A stretch of DNA of 64,000 bases, from assembly GCA_024509875.1 (NCBI GenBank), contig JAMPIV010000305.1, positions 1,155,001 to 1,219,000 of the forward strand, written 5' to 3'. The position numbers and the translations under genes were made by a program. Source of the stretch: Oreohelix idahoensis (lineage: Eukaryota; Mollusca; Gastropoda; Stylommatophora; Oreohelicidae). Every line of letters starts with the position of its first letter. Positions within the stretch are counted from its first letter, which is position 1. The notes beneath the pieces are model-generated. The model did not search any database, had not been told where the DNA came from, and worked only from the letters and a program-made list of their open reading frames with translations. Below, in pieces: positions 38,006 through 50,631 of the stretch.

Positions 38006-38360
38006 ATGTTTACCTTGTCACACCAACCACAGCAAACAAAACTTCAACCTAATGGGCAAGCAGTGCGAGGAAAAAAAAACACCGACATACCCAGGTATTA
38101 CACTGGACTCCGCTTGACATGGAAAACACAGATAACAAAAACACAGTTTGGAGCAAAACAGCGCATGGCCATCATGACAAAATTAGCTGGTACCACACTG
38201 GGTGCTGATGAAGACATCCTCAAAAAACTTTACTCAGGAAGAGTCAGGCCTGTTATGGAATATGGCATTACAGTCTAGTCGACGTCAGCTAAGTCACATT
38301 TTGATATAGTAAAACTCCAAAACCAAGCAGCTCGTATCATAACTTGTCCATGTTTGTTGA
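38006..38360 (+). pseudogene. LINE reverse transcriptase C-terminal remnant (jockey/CR1-like)
   Basis: The frame encodes TGLRLTWKTQI, KLAGTTLGADEDILKKLYS and GRVRPVMEYGITV, then a TAG at 38276-38278. In-frame similarity continues past it (SHFDIVKLQNQAARIIT). This matches the region after the RT core in jockey/CR1-type LINE proteins. It has no RT active site and is truncated on both sides. Confidence 0.7.
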
Positions 38361-38705
38361 CGTTTTTTTTTTTGGAAAACGTTTTTTACAGGATGAAGTA
38401 CCCAGCATCATGCCCAGCCCTCCTTAGTCGCTTTTTACGACATACATGGTAGGGTATAGTGTTACTATTCTTTGCTCCCTTTTCGGCCCCCAGTAACACT
38501 CGGGTGATACAGGAGCCATAAATTCCACTAAAACCAACCATGTGGAAAACATTACAGGGCTACAGTTAATGGAGTACAAACGAGACAACAGAATCTTATA
38601 ACAAGCTGAAAAATGTAGGAGACTCGAAGGACAAATCATGTGCAGGAGAATAAACAGACTACACATAAGGAAGGAAAACCCGAGGCCTGTAAACAGTAAA
38701 TAAAT

Positions 38706-38760
38706 GCATAGCTAGGCGGGGTTGTCGCACGGAAGGTCCTGGGTTCGAGTCCCGGGTAAG
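38706..38760 (+). repeat. tRNA-like SINE head fragment
   Basis: CATAGCTAGGCGGGG looks like an A box/D arm. GGGTTCGAGTCCCGG at about 38740-38755 is a perfect B box/T arm with paired stem. No acceptor stem closes it, so I call it a SINE head and not a tRNA gene. Confidence 0.6.
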
Positions 38761-38769
38761 CCACTCACG

Positions 38770-41700
38770 ACTGCTGTTTTTCTGTTGTCTAGTATTCTAC
38801 TTCTTTATTTCTTACGAGTGCCTGAAAACATACCTTTATGTTTGTCTAATATTTATTTAATTAACAGGCTAGGAATAGGCAGACTCAAGCTAACTAATTT
38901 TGATGCACAGTGTCGCGTTTAGATAGGTTTTAAAGTTATTCATGGTCCCGCCTGATTATAGGGGATGGTGATAAGTACGTGAGAAGTAAAGGTGTAAGAG
39001 AATAGAGTTTCACGAGTGGATAGAGTAAGGAGAAGATCTGTCTCTGGACTGAGTAGTTTCTCTAGTCCAGCCTATCTATACGACTATAATTTAGTATAAA
39101 ACAGTATTGCACCTCCCTATAGTTTAGAAATATAGGTTTACCTAAGCACTCACACACAGCTATGTAACAACAAGGCACACAAACGTGAAAAACTATGGTT
39201 AAATGCGTATGGGTCTGACCAACACACACAGTTTAGTTATTTTGTTGTTCATTATCATTAAATTTTACAACATCGAATATCTAACAAAGAAGAAAAATCA
39301 AATACATAAGAATTACATATATAGAAAAATAACAGAATACCTGTGCCCTACCCCTTTATTGAGAAGATAAGAACCCACAAGTTAATAACCCCAAAGGTTA
39401 AAGGTTAGCACGAGGTTACAGTATAAACAGTAAAGAAAGAGCAAAATTCCTACTAAACGTTATCCAATAAAGTAAACAAATAACAGACTTTAGCTGATAC
39501 AAATTTTCCTGTAACAAAGAAAATATTTCACTCACTCTCTCTGTCATACGTGGACACACATTCGCTTCTTACCTACTCTTGGTGAAAAAAATCTCTTGGA
39601 CATGCAATGGCTGAATGGGTACGAGTATATTCCAGTGGGTTTTATCGTCCAAATTGGGCCAAAGTCCCTCCTTTCAGTAATTAAATATTATAAGGGGAAC
39701 GCCTAATTTGGTGGGTGATTCCTGGATAAACAAATGTCACCTCGAATAGTTAATGCAGAAACTCTCTGAGATCTGGTGGTCATAGTAAACAGTAGGAAAA
39801 CATCTGATTGCTAAAACTGTTAATTATTGTTACATGATGATGATGGTAAATTCTATCGGTTGGCTCTGGTGAGTGCCGATTCTGAAATAGCGTGACTCTT
39901 CTGGATTAAAAAAAAACAAACTTGGATACGACTATCAAAAGTCGGGAGAATTGTTATATCTTTCACACACCAGTGGGCTGATACATTGCAAAATATATCT
40001 GGGTATTTGTAAGTCCAGTTAAAAATTACTATTAAAATGTTCGTTAGTCTCTGTGGCCGGTCCTGTTCACAACTGAACTTGGAGACGCGTAAGCCAAAAA
40101 AAGACAACTTTAATCTTATCAGTAAAAATGGAGAAAAAGCCCAAAATATAGACCAAAATAAAGCCAAAATAGACCCAAATAAGACCGCTGGTTGCCGTTG
40201 ATCAGATCTTGCCTAAGGATGGAGAAACAACATGAAAAAATGCTACTAATATATATCTACACATAAGCATACGGTGTCTCTAGCTTATTCCTATCCGGTC
40301 AGGTTTGTTATTTAATTTATCCATACGCGCACTTTAACAAATATCGCCTGTCGCTAAGTAGCTATTAGAGGGTCGGCGTATGGTATTTAAGTCGCATGAT
40401 ATTTAAACAACCGTCACTTACTAAAATCACACAAAATGAAATAAACGTGAATTCTATTCCGTCAATTATCCGTCGCTCCTAGTGTATTAATTAGTCAACT
40501 TAACGTCTCTTTCTGTGTGATAAAGCGGGAGATAAAATTATCATTAGACTGCACAACTGGTACACAAGTAGCTACGCGTTATTTTCCACTGGTTCTAACA
40601 CCTAAAAAATCACAGTGAATTTAAGATGATAAACTGTTAACACTTTAATACGCTTAAGCACAAATTTATATTACCAGAAAACCAGAAGAAATCACCACGA
40701 AACTATTAACACATCTATACCCAATGGTTCTAGATAACGTGTTTAGACTCTCTGAAAAATTATGAGCGACACTGATAACTGATTTGGGAAGACGCTGTTT
40801 ATATACCATCATGTTATTATGATCTCTAGAGGATGTTAATTTTCACACTCTAAGTAAAAAAAAAAAAAAAATCAGGAAACTACGTTTCCCAGATGAAAGG
40901 TCCTCTGAGCCGCCACCGTTTCTCTCGTCGAGCGCTGGTCGACCAACATCAAAAGGCCCTCGTTACGATAACGTGGTTTCTTTCAAAATCGCTCGCCTCT
41001 CGAGATGATAGAGTTATCTCTCCCTGTATGTATGAACTTCAAAGAGAACACGGGGGAAAATTTTTTGCCCGTGCAACTACTTCGAAAATCCGGTGTTATC
41101 CCACGTGCGTCTGTCTGCTATCTTGATGATTGACAGATCCGCTCGCGTGAGAAGCTCAGGTAAACAAACCAGAGTTAGCTCCCTGTTATGCTGGCAGGTC
41201 GCGGAAGTTGGTAAGCTTTCTGTTTGTTTACATTTCAAGAAAAAGAGGCGTGGATTAAGGGTGAGTAAGGCAGGCTGTCAGATGCTTGACTTTGCGAACG
41301 AACCATAGAACTACACGAGGTCACGAAAGGCTACAGGATACTGTAGGCTATATTTCCATTATACGTCACACCCATGCATAAGAAAACATTAACAAAGATA
41401 CCATGCTTGCAAACTCAATCGCAAGGAAAATACATCCAAGCTTAGTTATCCCACTGTGGAAAAGATAGAGCTCTCCTGAGCTACAATCTGATATTCCAGG
41501 CATTAAAAGTAAAAGAATTCAGACATAAACTCAAAGAAGGCGTATAGCAACTAAGTATATCGACCACAAATTTCCAGCAAAGCTCTAGACACATGCAGAT
41601 ACTGATGTTTCTGCAAAAAATGCAATTAAAAATGGGGAGTTGGCATCCTCATTATATTGAAGAATAGAATTCACATTTACAATTGCCACTGGAAAATACT

Positions 41701-41794
41701 AGAATACAATGCTGAAGCAAAGGCCCTGAAACAGGCAGCGGAAACTCTTATTGAGTACAAAGCACATTCAGAAAATAGATAGTGATCTTTTCAT
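38770..41794. other. about 3 kb with no gene recognised
   Basis: Chance ORFs only (for example 39853-40167, 40893-41126, 41093-41308), without motifs. The stretch could be an old or unpaired LTR, but no second copy lies in the window to prove it. Confidence 0.4.
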
Positions 41795-42804
41795 ATCAAT
41801 CAATCAATCAATACCCTTTAGCTATCCGATGAGCATAAGCCATCAACAAACACATGCCAAGTCTTCCTGTCCCGTGCCATCCGCTCAAGTTCTTTCCATG
41901 TTTTCCTCATCATTTTCACCTCTATATCCAGCTCTCTTCTCCACGTGTTTTTTGGTCTACATCTGTCTCTCTTTCCCTGTGGATTCCAGAACAAAGACTG
42001 CCTTGTAATGCTATCAACAGGTTTCCTCAATGTGTGTCATATCCATCGCCAGCGACTTCTTCTCAGCTCTTGTTCCACTGGCACTTGTCTGGTTCTTGTC
42101 ATCAATTCCACATTTGTGACGTTGTCATACCATTTCAGTCCTTCTATTCTATGAAAGCACTCGTTTATAAAAGTCTGTAGCTTTTTAGTTATTGTTTTTG
42201 TTGTTCTCCATGTTTCAGAGCCATACAGTAGGACTGACTTGACATTTGAGTTGAAGATTCTTATTTTCGTGTTGGACTTGATTTCTCTTGTTCTCCATAT
42301 GTTTCCCAATGCAATGAAAGCGCCTCTTGCTTTTTGTATTCTTATTTTGATATCATTGTCTGTCCCTCCAACTTTGACTATATTACTACCACGATATGTG
42401 TACGATTCTACATCCTTTAGTGGTGTTTCTTCAACTTCAATCTTGCTATCATTTCTTGCATTTATTCTCATAATCTTTTTCTTTTCGCTGTGTATTTTCA
42501 GGCCCACTTGTTGTGACCTCTCATCGAGAATTTTCATTTTCTCTTGCATCTGATTATGGTTATGGGACAGAAGAGCCAAGTCATCTGCCAAATCCAGATC
42601 ATCAAGCTATTTAGTCAGATTCCACTGGATTCCATTTCTGTTGTATGATGTCGATGGTTTCATAACCCAATCTATTACTAGTAAGAAAATAAATGGAGAC
42701 AAGAGGCATCCCTGTCTCACTCCCGTTCTTATCCTAAACGGTTCTGTAAGTTGTCCTCCATGAAGAACTCTGCATGTCATGTCTTCATCGGCCTTCCTTA
42801 TTAA
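41795..42804 (-). pseudogene. RTE-like LINE, 3' half (reverse transcriptase middle to C-terminus)
   Basis: On the minus strand from 42804: TCRVLHGGQLTEPFRI, TGVRQGCLLSPFIF, LADD as the catalytic box (with an in-frame stop a few codons before it, near 42610), YGSETWRTTK, then after a frameshift near 42040 the KPVDSITRQSLFWNP ... TWHVFVDG tail. It ends about 20 nt later in (TTGA)4, seen as ATCAATCAATC at 41795-41812 on the plus strand. Dead copy. The 5' half lies inverted at 43338-43579. Confidence 0.85.
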
Positions 42805-43337
42805 ACAGAGTCACGATAGCCAAATGCATTAAATAGCTATAGTGAAACAGTCAAAAGTACCAACTATTTTTACATTGGCTCGTTACATCAGCCAAAAAAT
42901 TGTCAATAAAAGTTTTCAATTTAAGCACCACTGTTGCTAGGGAAAATTAAACACGCAATGGAGTTCACTTGGAATCTACAATCTCTGTGGCCGCTCTGAA
43001 GCAGTATAGAGTCTGGTTGCTACGGTCCATGGCCAGACTTTTTAACCACTTCAAGTAACAGAAGTGAGAGTGTTGGAAGCCTCAGTCTTGTTCAATTCTC
43101 GTTGAACAGAGAACTGATCTTGTTGCTAGGCCCATTCCTGTTCAATTCTCATGAGAAATTCTATTTTTGGTATTCTACGCTCTCCAGGGGAGATCCTAAT
43201 TGCTATGGTTGTTTCTTGTGCTGATCTTCACCTTGTTCGTTTTGGTTCCCAATAGTTCGTTGCTTTAGGTTCCATCATTATATGCTATTTGCTAAAATTT
43301 CTTCTTAGTGTCATTTTTAGCAAGTAAATAGAATTCG
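42805..43337. other. 530-bp spacer between the two inverted LINE halves
   Basis: No LINE coding similarity is visible on either strand; no gene. Confidence 0.5.
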
Positions 43338-43579
43338 TATTGATAAATCCAATGTACATAGACAAGCAACTGAGAGATAAACAAGCAGGATTTCGAAAAA
43401 ACAGATCCTGTACAGACCAGATAGCCACATTGAGAATAATGGTTGAACAAAGTATGAAATGGAATTCACCGCTTTACATCGGATTCGTGGACTACGAAAA
43501 GGCATTTGACAGTGTAGACAGAGAATCACTTTGGAAACTGATGAGGCATTATGGAGTTCCCATGAAGATCATTAACTTA
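43338..43579 (+). pseudogene. RTE-like LINE, 5' half (inverted relative to the 3' half)
   Basis: Encodes QLRDKQAGFRKNRSCTDQ, EQSMKWNSPLYIGFVDYEK (RT motif A, FVDYEKAFD) and ESLWKLMRHYGVPMKIINL. Similarity stops at about 43579 exactly where the minus-strand fragment at 42804 picks up the protein; the DNA shares only TTA at the join. It is thus the missing upstream part of the same LINE copy. Confidence 0.85.
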
Positions 43580-43950
43580 AGAACATTGTTGAGCACATCA
43601 TGGGGCGAAGCAATCTTGATAAAAGTATATTTAGAATGATTGCTGCGCACCATGCTAAGTCTCACCAAAACGCTAAAACTAAAGTCGTTGTCTATGACAA
43701 AGCACCGTATCAAAGCATGACGAAAAAGAGTCCGTGGCTACGCTTTGTAGCATTCAGAAGTGTACGCCTAGGTGGCTTGGTCCACGAAAGATGTGTAGAA
43801 GAATCTACTTATAAAAAGTGTGAATGAGTCTAGATTTGACTCTGATTTAAGTGTGAAATTATAATTCAATGTGGTAAATCCCGCTTCGTCAGGAGATGTT
43901 GAATCCATAGTGGGGAATAGGCAAGATGGCCATATATATAAATATATATA
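43580..43950. other. no gene seen
   Basis: A short stretch between the LINE fragment and the inverted repeat; no motif recognised. Confidence 0.4.
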
Positions 43951-44000
43951 TTCACGAATATTTATGCACATATTCGTAGGTTATACTAACCTTGGAAAGT

Positions 44001-44412
<412 letters not shown>

Positions 44413-44423
44413 GCTGGATATCA

Positions 44424-44425
<2 letters not shown>

Positions 44426-44492
<67 letters not shown>
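44426..44492. repeat. (AT)n microsatellite
   Basis: Pure AT repeats between the small hairpin and the right arm of the inverted repeat. Confidence 0.97.
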
Positions 44493-44495
<3 letters not shown>

Positions 44496-44546
44496 GACTT
44501 TCCAAGGTTAGTATAACCTACGAATACGTGCATAAATATTCGTGAA

Positions 44547-47500
44547 AAATTACAATGTGTCCGAAAGAATTATAAGAGAATATATTTGAGCGGACAACGA
44601 AATAAAAGTGCAAGAAAGCACAGAACTGTAATACTTTGGATTTGTTGTAGAAATCCAATGTGTCAATAAGTACTATGAAAGAACAAAGTCAGCAGACTAA
44701 GAAATAAGTGTGCAAGACAAGCACAAGAATATTAGAGCGAAAATAATAGAATCATTAGAATTGTGTAGAGAAGATGTATGGAAGGAATCGACTTGTACCA
44801 ATGATTTATTGTTAAAAATATATGTGTGTAAAATTCATGAAAATCTTTTGTCTCAATAAAAGAGGAAAGTCGTTAAACCTAAGGTCTTTGGAGAATCTAT
44901 GGAAAGTTTTTCAGATTCTTGATATTTATTCAGTTCGACAGTTTAAACGTATTCCAACTGAATGGATGGATACGAATATGTATTAAAGAAAAAACATTAA
45001 CGATTACATAAAACAGCTGAGCCAGTTTTTCCCATTAAGTTGAATAAGAAAATAAAAACATCCTTAAAGTGGTTGGCAAAGTCAGAAAGGACAATTGTAT
45101 TAAGTAAACATGTCAGTGAAATATCAAATAAAGAGCACACTAGACAACCAACAGAGAACCATAAAGTTTGCACTTAACAAACATCTTATCAAATTTTACA
45201 TGATTGCTGTTGAAAGTGGTCGACCACACTAGTTCCTAGAGTGTTTAATTGTGGGTTGACAATACATAAATTTGTAATTCCCATTAGTTAACATTCCTTT
45301 ATTTTTCGCATAATATTATATAATGGCTTGAATTCGTGAAATAGTTTTCAAGGATAAGGTAAAAAGTAAAACAGTCTAATGACAGACACATAAGAGGTTC
45401 CAACAAATGGTATAAATATCGCAGATAATAAACGTTTTAGATACAAATAGCCAAAGAAACCAAATGTGTGTCTTACTATGAAAAGAAGATATTAAACACA
45501 TCTCAGAAGAAAGCAGTCCTAACAAACACAAGAAACAGAAGGTAAAGTAGAAAAAAAGACTAGCGAGTAAAACACACACTCAACTGTGGAATTATCATGT
45601 TGGCAGCGACAAGCTCCCAAAGAATTTATATTCTGCCACAGCACACAAATAACTGACATTGACATCAACAACTGATCCCCTAACAAGATAGAGGACTATC
45701 CTTCTCGAGGCATTGCACACCTGCCAATTAGTGATTCTGGTGTGACCTTCATCAGCTGCGCAAGCTGAGTTGGGGAACTCCTCTGAGGCTGCAAGAAAGG
45801 CCAGACAACAATCCCATTTGCAGCAAGGGTAAAAGAGGGAAAATTTCAAATCCCTGGGGTACGGAAGAAGACGAAACGGAAGAACATCCCCAAGTTGTTT
45901 TGATGTTCCTGCTGCCAAGGCGTGGGCTTAACTAAAAATGTATGCCAGAGAAGAATAGAACGTGAATTTTGTGCTAGTTCACACAGACATGGAGAGCGTA
46001 CGAAGGTTAACAAGAATATAAATTGTAAAGTAGAAACTCCCTTCAGATAATATGCAGTGTTGTGAGAACAATATAACTGGAAATAAAAGATGTCTGGGTT
46101 TCTAAGAATTAATAAGGGCTTTAAAGGAAGTGAGGGATGCCAACTCGCGCTTCAGGAAACTCAAGCGAGAACAGACCATAAGAAAGATAATTTGAAACAT
46201 CTAGAAAGACTCTAACATTCTAAATAAAGTCATTATCCATGCAAGTCGGCAGGTAAAAGAAACACAAAGAAATTATGAGAAAATTAAATGAAGAACGCCA
46301 AAGAATGAACCGAAACAGGAGAGAGCAGAACTTAACTAAAGTTAAACAAGGCAGGTCTTGGAGCAGATACACACCAAGCAACAGACCGTGGTAACATATA
46401 AGGCACAAATAACCGAACTGGCATATGAAAAGATTCGCAAAAAAAAAAAAAAAAAACAGAATTGGAATGAACAACCAATGAAATAATACACGAGGTAGAA
46501 AAAAAAAAACAGAAAAACAACTGGAGAATGATAGTGTGATAGCGAAAAGGACGGAAAATATGAAGATGTTTTACTATACTTTGTTAAAAAGGATTGTATA
46601 AAATAGCAATCTTCAATAAGGATTGTATTGAGAACATGTCGGATAGTGGATCAAAGTGAATATAAAATAAAGCACTAAAAGTAAAATAAATAACATTATC
46701 CAGATAGGTAAATTAGCACACAGTAGCAATCCAACTTTCTAAAAGGAAGGCTAGAGAGACGAAGCAGATTTATGTAATGTAAATACAATGGAATTTTACA
46801 AGTGCCAAAAAAAAAAAAATAGTCTCCCTCAACGGAGAGTATTGAAGTGTCAAGAACCACTCGAGCTACAAGAAACCCGACAAACACTATACCTATAATC
46901 AAAGCTAGACTAACAGAAATATGAAATAACCAGGTATGACAGGGCTGGTGGATAAAAGAGGCGGTGGGGTTGTACGTATTTTTAGTTCAAGTAGAATTCA
47001 AGATGACAGATTGGGAGCAATTTCAAACAGTAAATACAGAAGAAATAAACCTAACAGTTGGCATCTGTGATAAACAAGCGCCAAGGTCTTACAGCTCTAT
47101 CTTTTCCTACATCTCCCGTATTGTATTTTCTCCCACATTTGTGCTCTTTCATCCCACATTTGCTATTTCATCGTTTTGATTACTCGCGACCGGTATCTAG
47201 AGAACCGCATTTGTTCTTTCATCGGTAGTAAAATAAAGTCTTTTGATTGAGTCCCCATACCTGACATCATAGTTTGAAGTCCAGATTGCATCGTTATAAA
47301 TCTGGTGAAAACACATCTGGTCATCCAAATCAGACATCTGGGCATTATACAATTTCTGTGGACTGTTGTTATCTTTGTTGCTCGGCCGCTGTCTATACAA
47401 GCGACGGGTCACCACAGTTGACGCCCAGCTTGGCCAGGTGAAAACGTCTCATGCTGTTTAAAACAACGGGCATGTAAATCAATAGGCGGCGCCACAGAGG

Positions 47501-48020
47501 TGACATGTTAGCATGCTGGCGACAATGGACGGAGGTAACATAGAGTGCCGCCAACACACGGAGCGATAGACAATCAGAGAGTAATGTAACAGCACTTTTG
47601 CATAGGCCAGCCAATTATCTCAATACCTGTTTATCAGGCAAGCCAGGCAACGAAAGTTTGTCGCGAATTACCCCACCCACTTTTGGAATGACAGGGGACA
47701 AGAGCGACCCTGGGAATGAGTGACCAGAAGGGTCTCTTAGGTATTGGTTGTATGGGCGGAGTTGTACGTCACCGGTCCAAAGAACCCACATTGGACTTCT
47801 AGATATATATATACCGCTTAGCTCGCTAGAGAGGGGAGTTCAGTTTTTACATTGTGAGATAGAGATTAAATACCTAAAACACCTAGCCTAAACACACGTG
47901 TTTATTCAGAGTGGATAATAATTCATTTCTGTGGTGAATTGTGTTCGTAAAGGATTTTGCGAAAGGAAAAGAAGGTTAGTAGATCTTATACAGATTATTA
48001 ATACATTTTTTTATTCTTTG
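44547..48020. other. about 3.5 kb with no gene recognised
   Basis: The 107-codon minus-strand frame at 45595-45918 and others show no domain I know. At 46959-47070 a plus-strand frame has a weak resemblance to LINE endonuclease text (GGGVVRIFSSSRI), too short to call. Near 47805-47850 TATATATATACC followed by GGGGAGTTCAGTTTTT resembles a TATA/initiator pair, perhaps the end of an unpaired LTR. Confidence 0.4.
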
Positions 48021-50561
48021 TGTAGCAAGTGTAATTTGCTGGGGAGGTTAAGATGTTATACCTAACAAGAAAGATAGTTGTGTCTGTGTCAACTGTGTGA
48101 GGTCAAGCACATGTAGGTCCCTGAATCTAAAAAAGATGATGATGATGATGATATTTATTATCAGGGAACCTAACGCTACCTCCCTAGATCTCACACAATC
48201 CGTATTTTGATTCTAGTGGCTGGTGTATGATGTTTCTAGTGTCTAGGGGTGAAATGAAAATGATAGTACATCAACACAATACACTTTAACTCACTATAAG
48301 AAAATGAATAAGACTGTGGTTAAAGTTTTCTTTAAAATTTGAATGTTTTTTCTTTGTACAATTTAATCTGCCTGTCCCGCCATCTCTTTTGGACAGGTCT
48401 TTGAAAATGAGGAAATATATTTACATATAATGCTTTAACTAAAAGTATGGACTCTTGGTCCTATGAATATATAATGTTATTATACAGTTCCTGTAGGTGT
48501 ATTCACAGACTAAAACTTTTATAGTTGCTAGTGATTGTCATTGGTTATGGGGAGCTGTTGTTTTCATCATGCCCTATATAATTCAGTTCAATTTTGATAA
48601 GAACCAGTTTATTCGGATGAAGTGTCAGATGTCCCAGCTGTTAACGTGTCACCTGGGATCCTTGGTATGACGATCATAAGTCAGTATGTATCAGCACACA
48701 CACACAAGCTCCTTCAGGCTATCTGATGACAGCTTAAACTGATTTTTGTCGTGACTTTTCTCTTCTCACTCACGCATCAGGTTTCCTGTCACCGGATGGT
48801 AACAGGAAATAAAAACCCTGTAATAAAAAGACACCCTGGCCTTTTCATATCTGTTCACAACTTCTTATCCCTATGTATACATGACGGTATGGGGTCAGCC
48901 TCGTGTGCATTCATGTGCATCAGCCCATAATTATATGACTCACACCTTTCTGTGACCACACCTCAGGTCCCTATGGCAGATACGCCACTGTACTTTTACA
49001 TAGTTTGCTTCAATCCAATAACGTGGAGTAACCACATCTCCTTTTATATGATTTTTCTTTTCAAAATTATAAACGCTCTAGGCATGTTGAAGAGTGTTCA
49101 TAGAACACTGAGGCTTACTAACATCTTCCAATACAAAATTATTAATATAAAATCATAATAATATGCAACAATCAAATATAGTTCAATGTGAGGACTCAAT
49201 AATGTTTGCTCACGGCATGTCCTTCACTTTTCCACAGCAGTATCTAACTTTCGCAGTTTTAATCAAGCATGTAAATACATAAAGCATTCTTACCACTAAT
49301 TCAAAGAAATATGTCACAAATAACGTTGACTGGCAAAGAATATGGCCTCAGTTTTGCTCTGCCCCGTCCAGATAGTGAATTTAGTAGTTAATTTTACAAT
49401 TATCACATCTGCTCTCAACGTAGTTGTTTGCATAAAATTTTCTAGTCAAATGGCCACGAGACCACTATGCCTCTTGCCAATATCTATTAGAGCCGACCAA
49501 TGAAAGCAGGCACTACTAAATCTTTTTGAATTTAGTTGGAAAAAACAAAACCAAAACTCCAAACAAACTATGTGCCTCGTAGTCTATTTGTCAGTCTGCG
49601 TTAGTTATGCCAATAGAAAAAGATGTTTAGTTTTAGTTAACATTTTTCCTATCTCTCCCCTTTTACTCCTATACTCTTATACCAACCAATAGAATTTGAA
49701 TTACTACAATGCCTCTTTTATGAAACTTGCGTCCCCAATAACGTTATGTGTAACGAGAAAGAACAACAGTCTGTCCGTCCAAGCGTTCTTAGACATCTAG
49801 TATTTTCTCAATAACTTGGCTAATACTTGGACTACCATATTTTTTAAAACATATTTTTTCTCAGGGGACACTAAGCTATCCTACTATATGATTTTTATGG
49901 TCAGTTTCCTTATGGTTTATATTTTCAGTTTTGTCACTGTCAATCGTCAAATATAACTTATACATAAGTCGGCCATTCTCCCCCCCCCCCCGTCTCTATC
50001 ATTTCTCTCATTATTCAAATAACCAACTAGTTTGAGTGACGTCAGAATTTTACCGCTAGGGGGAAATGGAAAACTGTCTGTGTGTTTGTCTCTGCTGGCT
50101 TTGCCCACAACGTGTATGTATTAAAGAGACCGCGTGCAGAGCGAAGAGGGGTTTTTCAAAACATTGGTAGTGTTGGCGTTAATTATTAGAATCGTCTCGT
50201 TCTTACTACTGGGAAATGTCCGAATTATTACAAATTTTAGTGTTAAAGTTATTATATTACGTTAATTCAAACGCCAGTTTGGTCACACAGTTCTGGCAAT
50301 TCGTTAATTATAAGCGTTTCCCCCGTTTTGTGCAGCAGATCGGCGAGATGTTAAAATGTTTATTGTACGTTTCGAAGCCGAAACTAAAAGCGTGTTAGAT
50401 TTTTACGGCAGGTCATTTTTTAAGCATTTAAACTGCACCAAAGGCAGCGCTCTACTGGCGTTGAAGATGAAAATAGTCAGACACCTTGAGGGCTGGTGTA
50501 TTTATTATCATAGGACTAAAATCGTACTGAAATAAGCGATTATCTCACAGATTTCGCTACA
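48021..50561 (-). repeat. 3' LTR of element D, complete (2541 bp)
   Basis: TG...CA ends on the plus strand (TGTAGCAAG to CGCTACA). It matches 52459-54582 almost throughout. Differences include an approximately 80-bp block around 48690-48800 and poly-C length near 49981-49990. Confidence 0.88.
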
Positions 50562-50575
50562 CACCTCCCTTCCGA
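50562..50575 (-). other. polypurine tract of element D
   Basis: On the minus strand GGAAGGGAGGTG abuts the 3' LTR, as in element A. Confidence 0.65.
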
Positions 50576-50631
50576 AAACATGCACCCATTGCAGGTTACA
50601 ATCTGTGAGATAACTTAGCGCAAATGAAGTC

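Noticed and set aside
38730..38760. Possible tRNA gene (perfect T arm)
   Set aside because: No matching acceptor stem or clear anticodon arm; better explained as a SINE head.
38770..41330. Possible unpaired LTR
   Set aside because: No second copy, no clear ends and no target duplication in the window.
45595..45918. 107-codon minus-strand ORF
   Set aside because: No recognisable domain, in a region without other coding signal.
46959..47179. Weak LINE endonuclease-like frame
   Set aside because: Only a dozen residues look right; too short to support.
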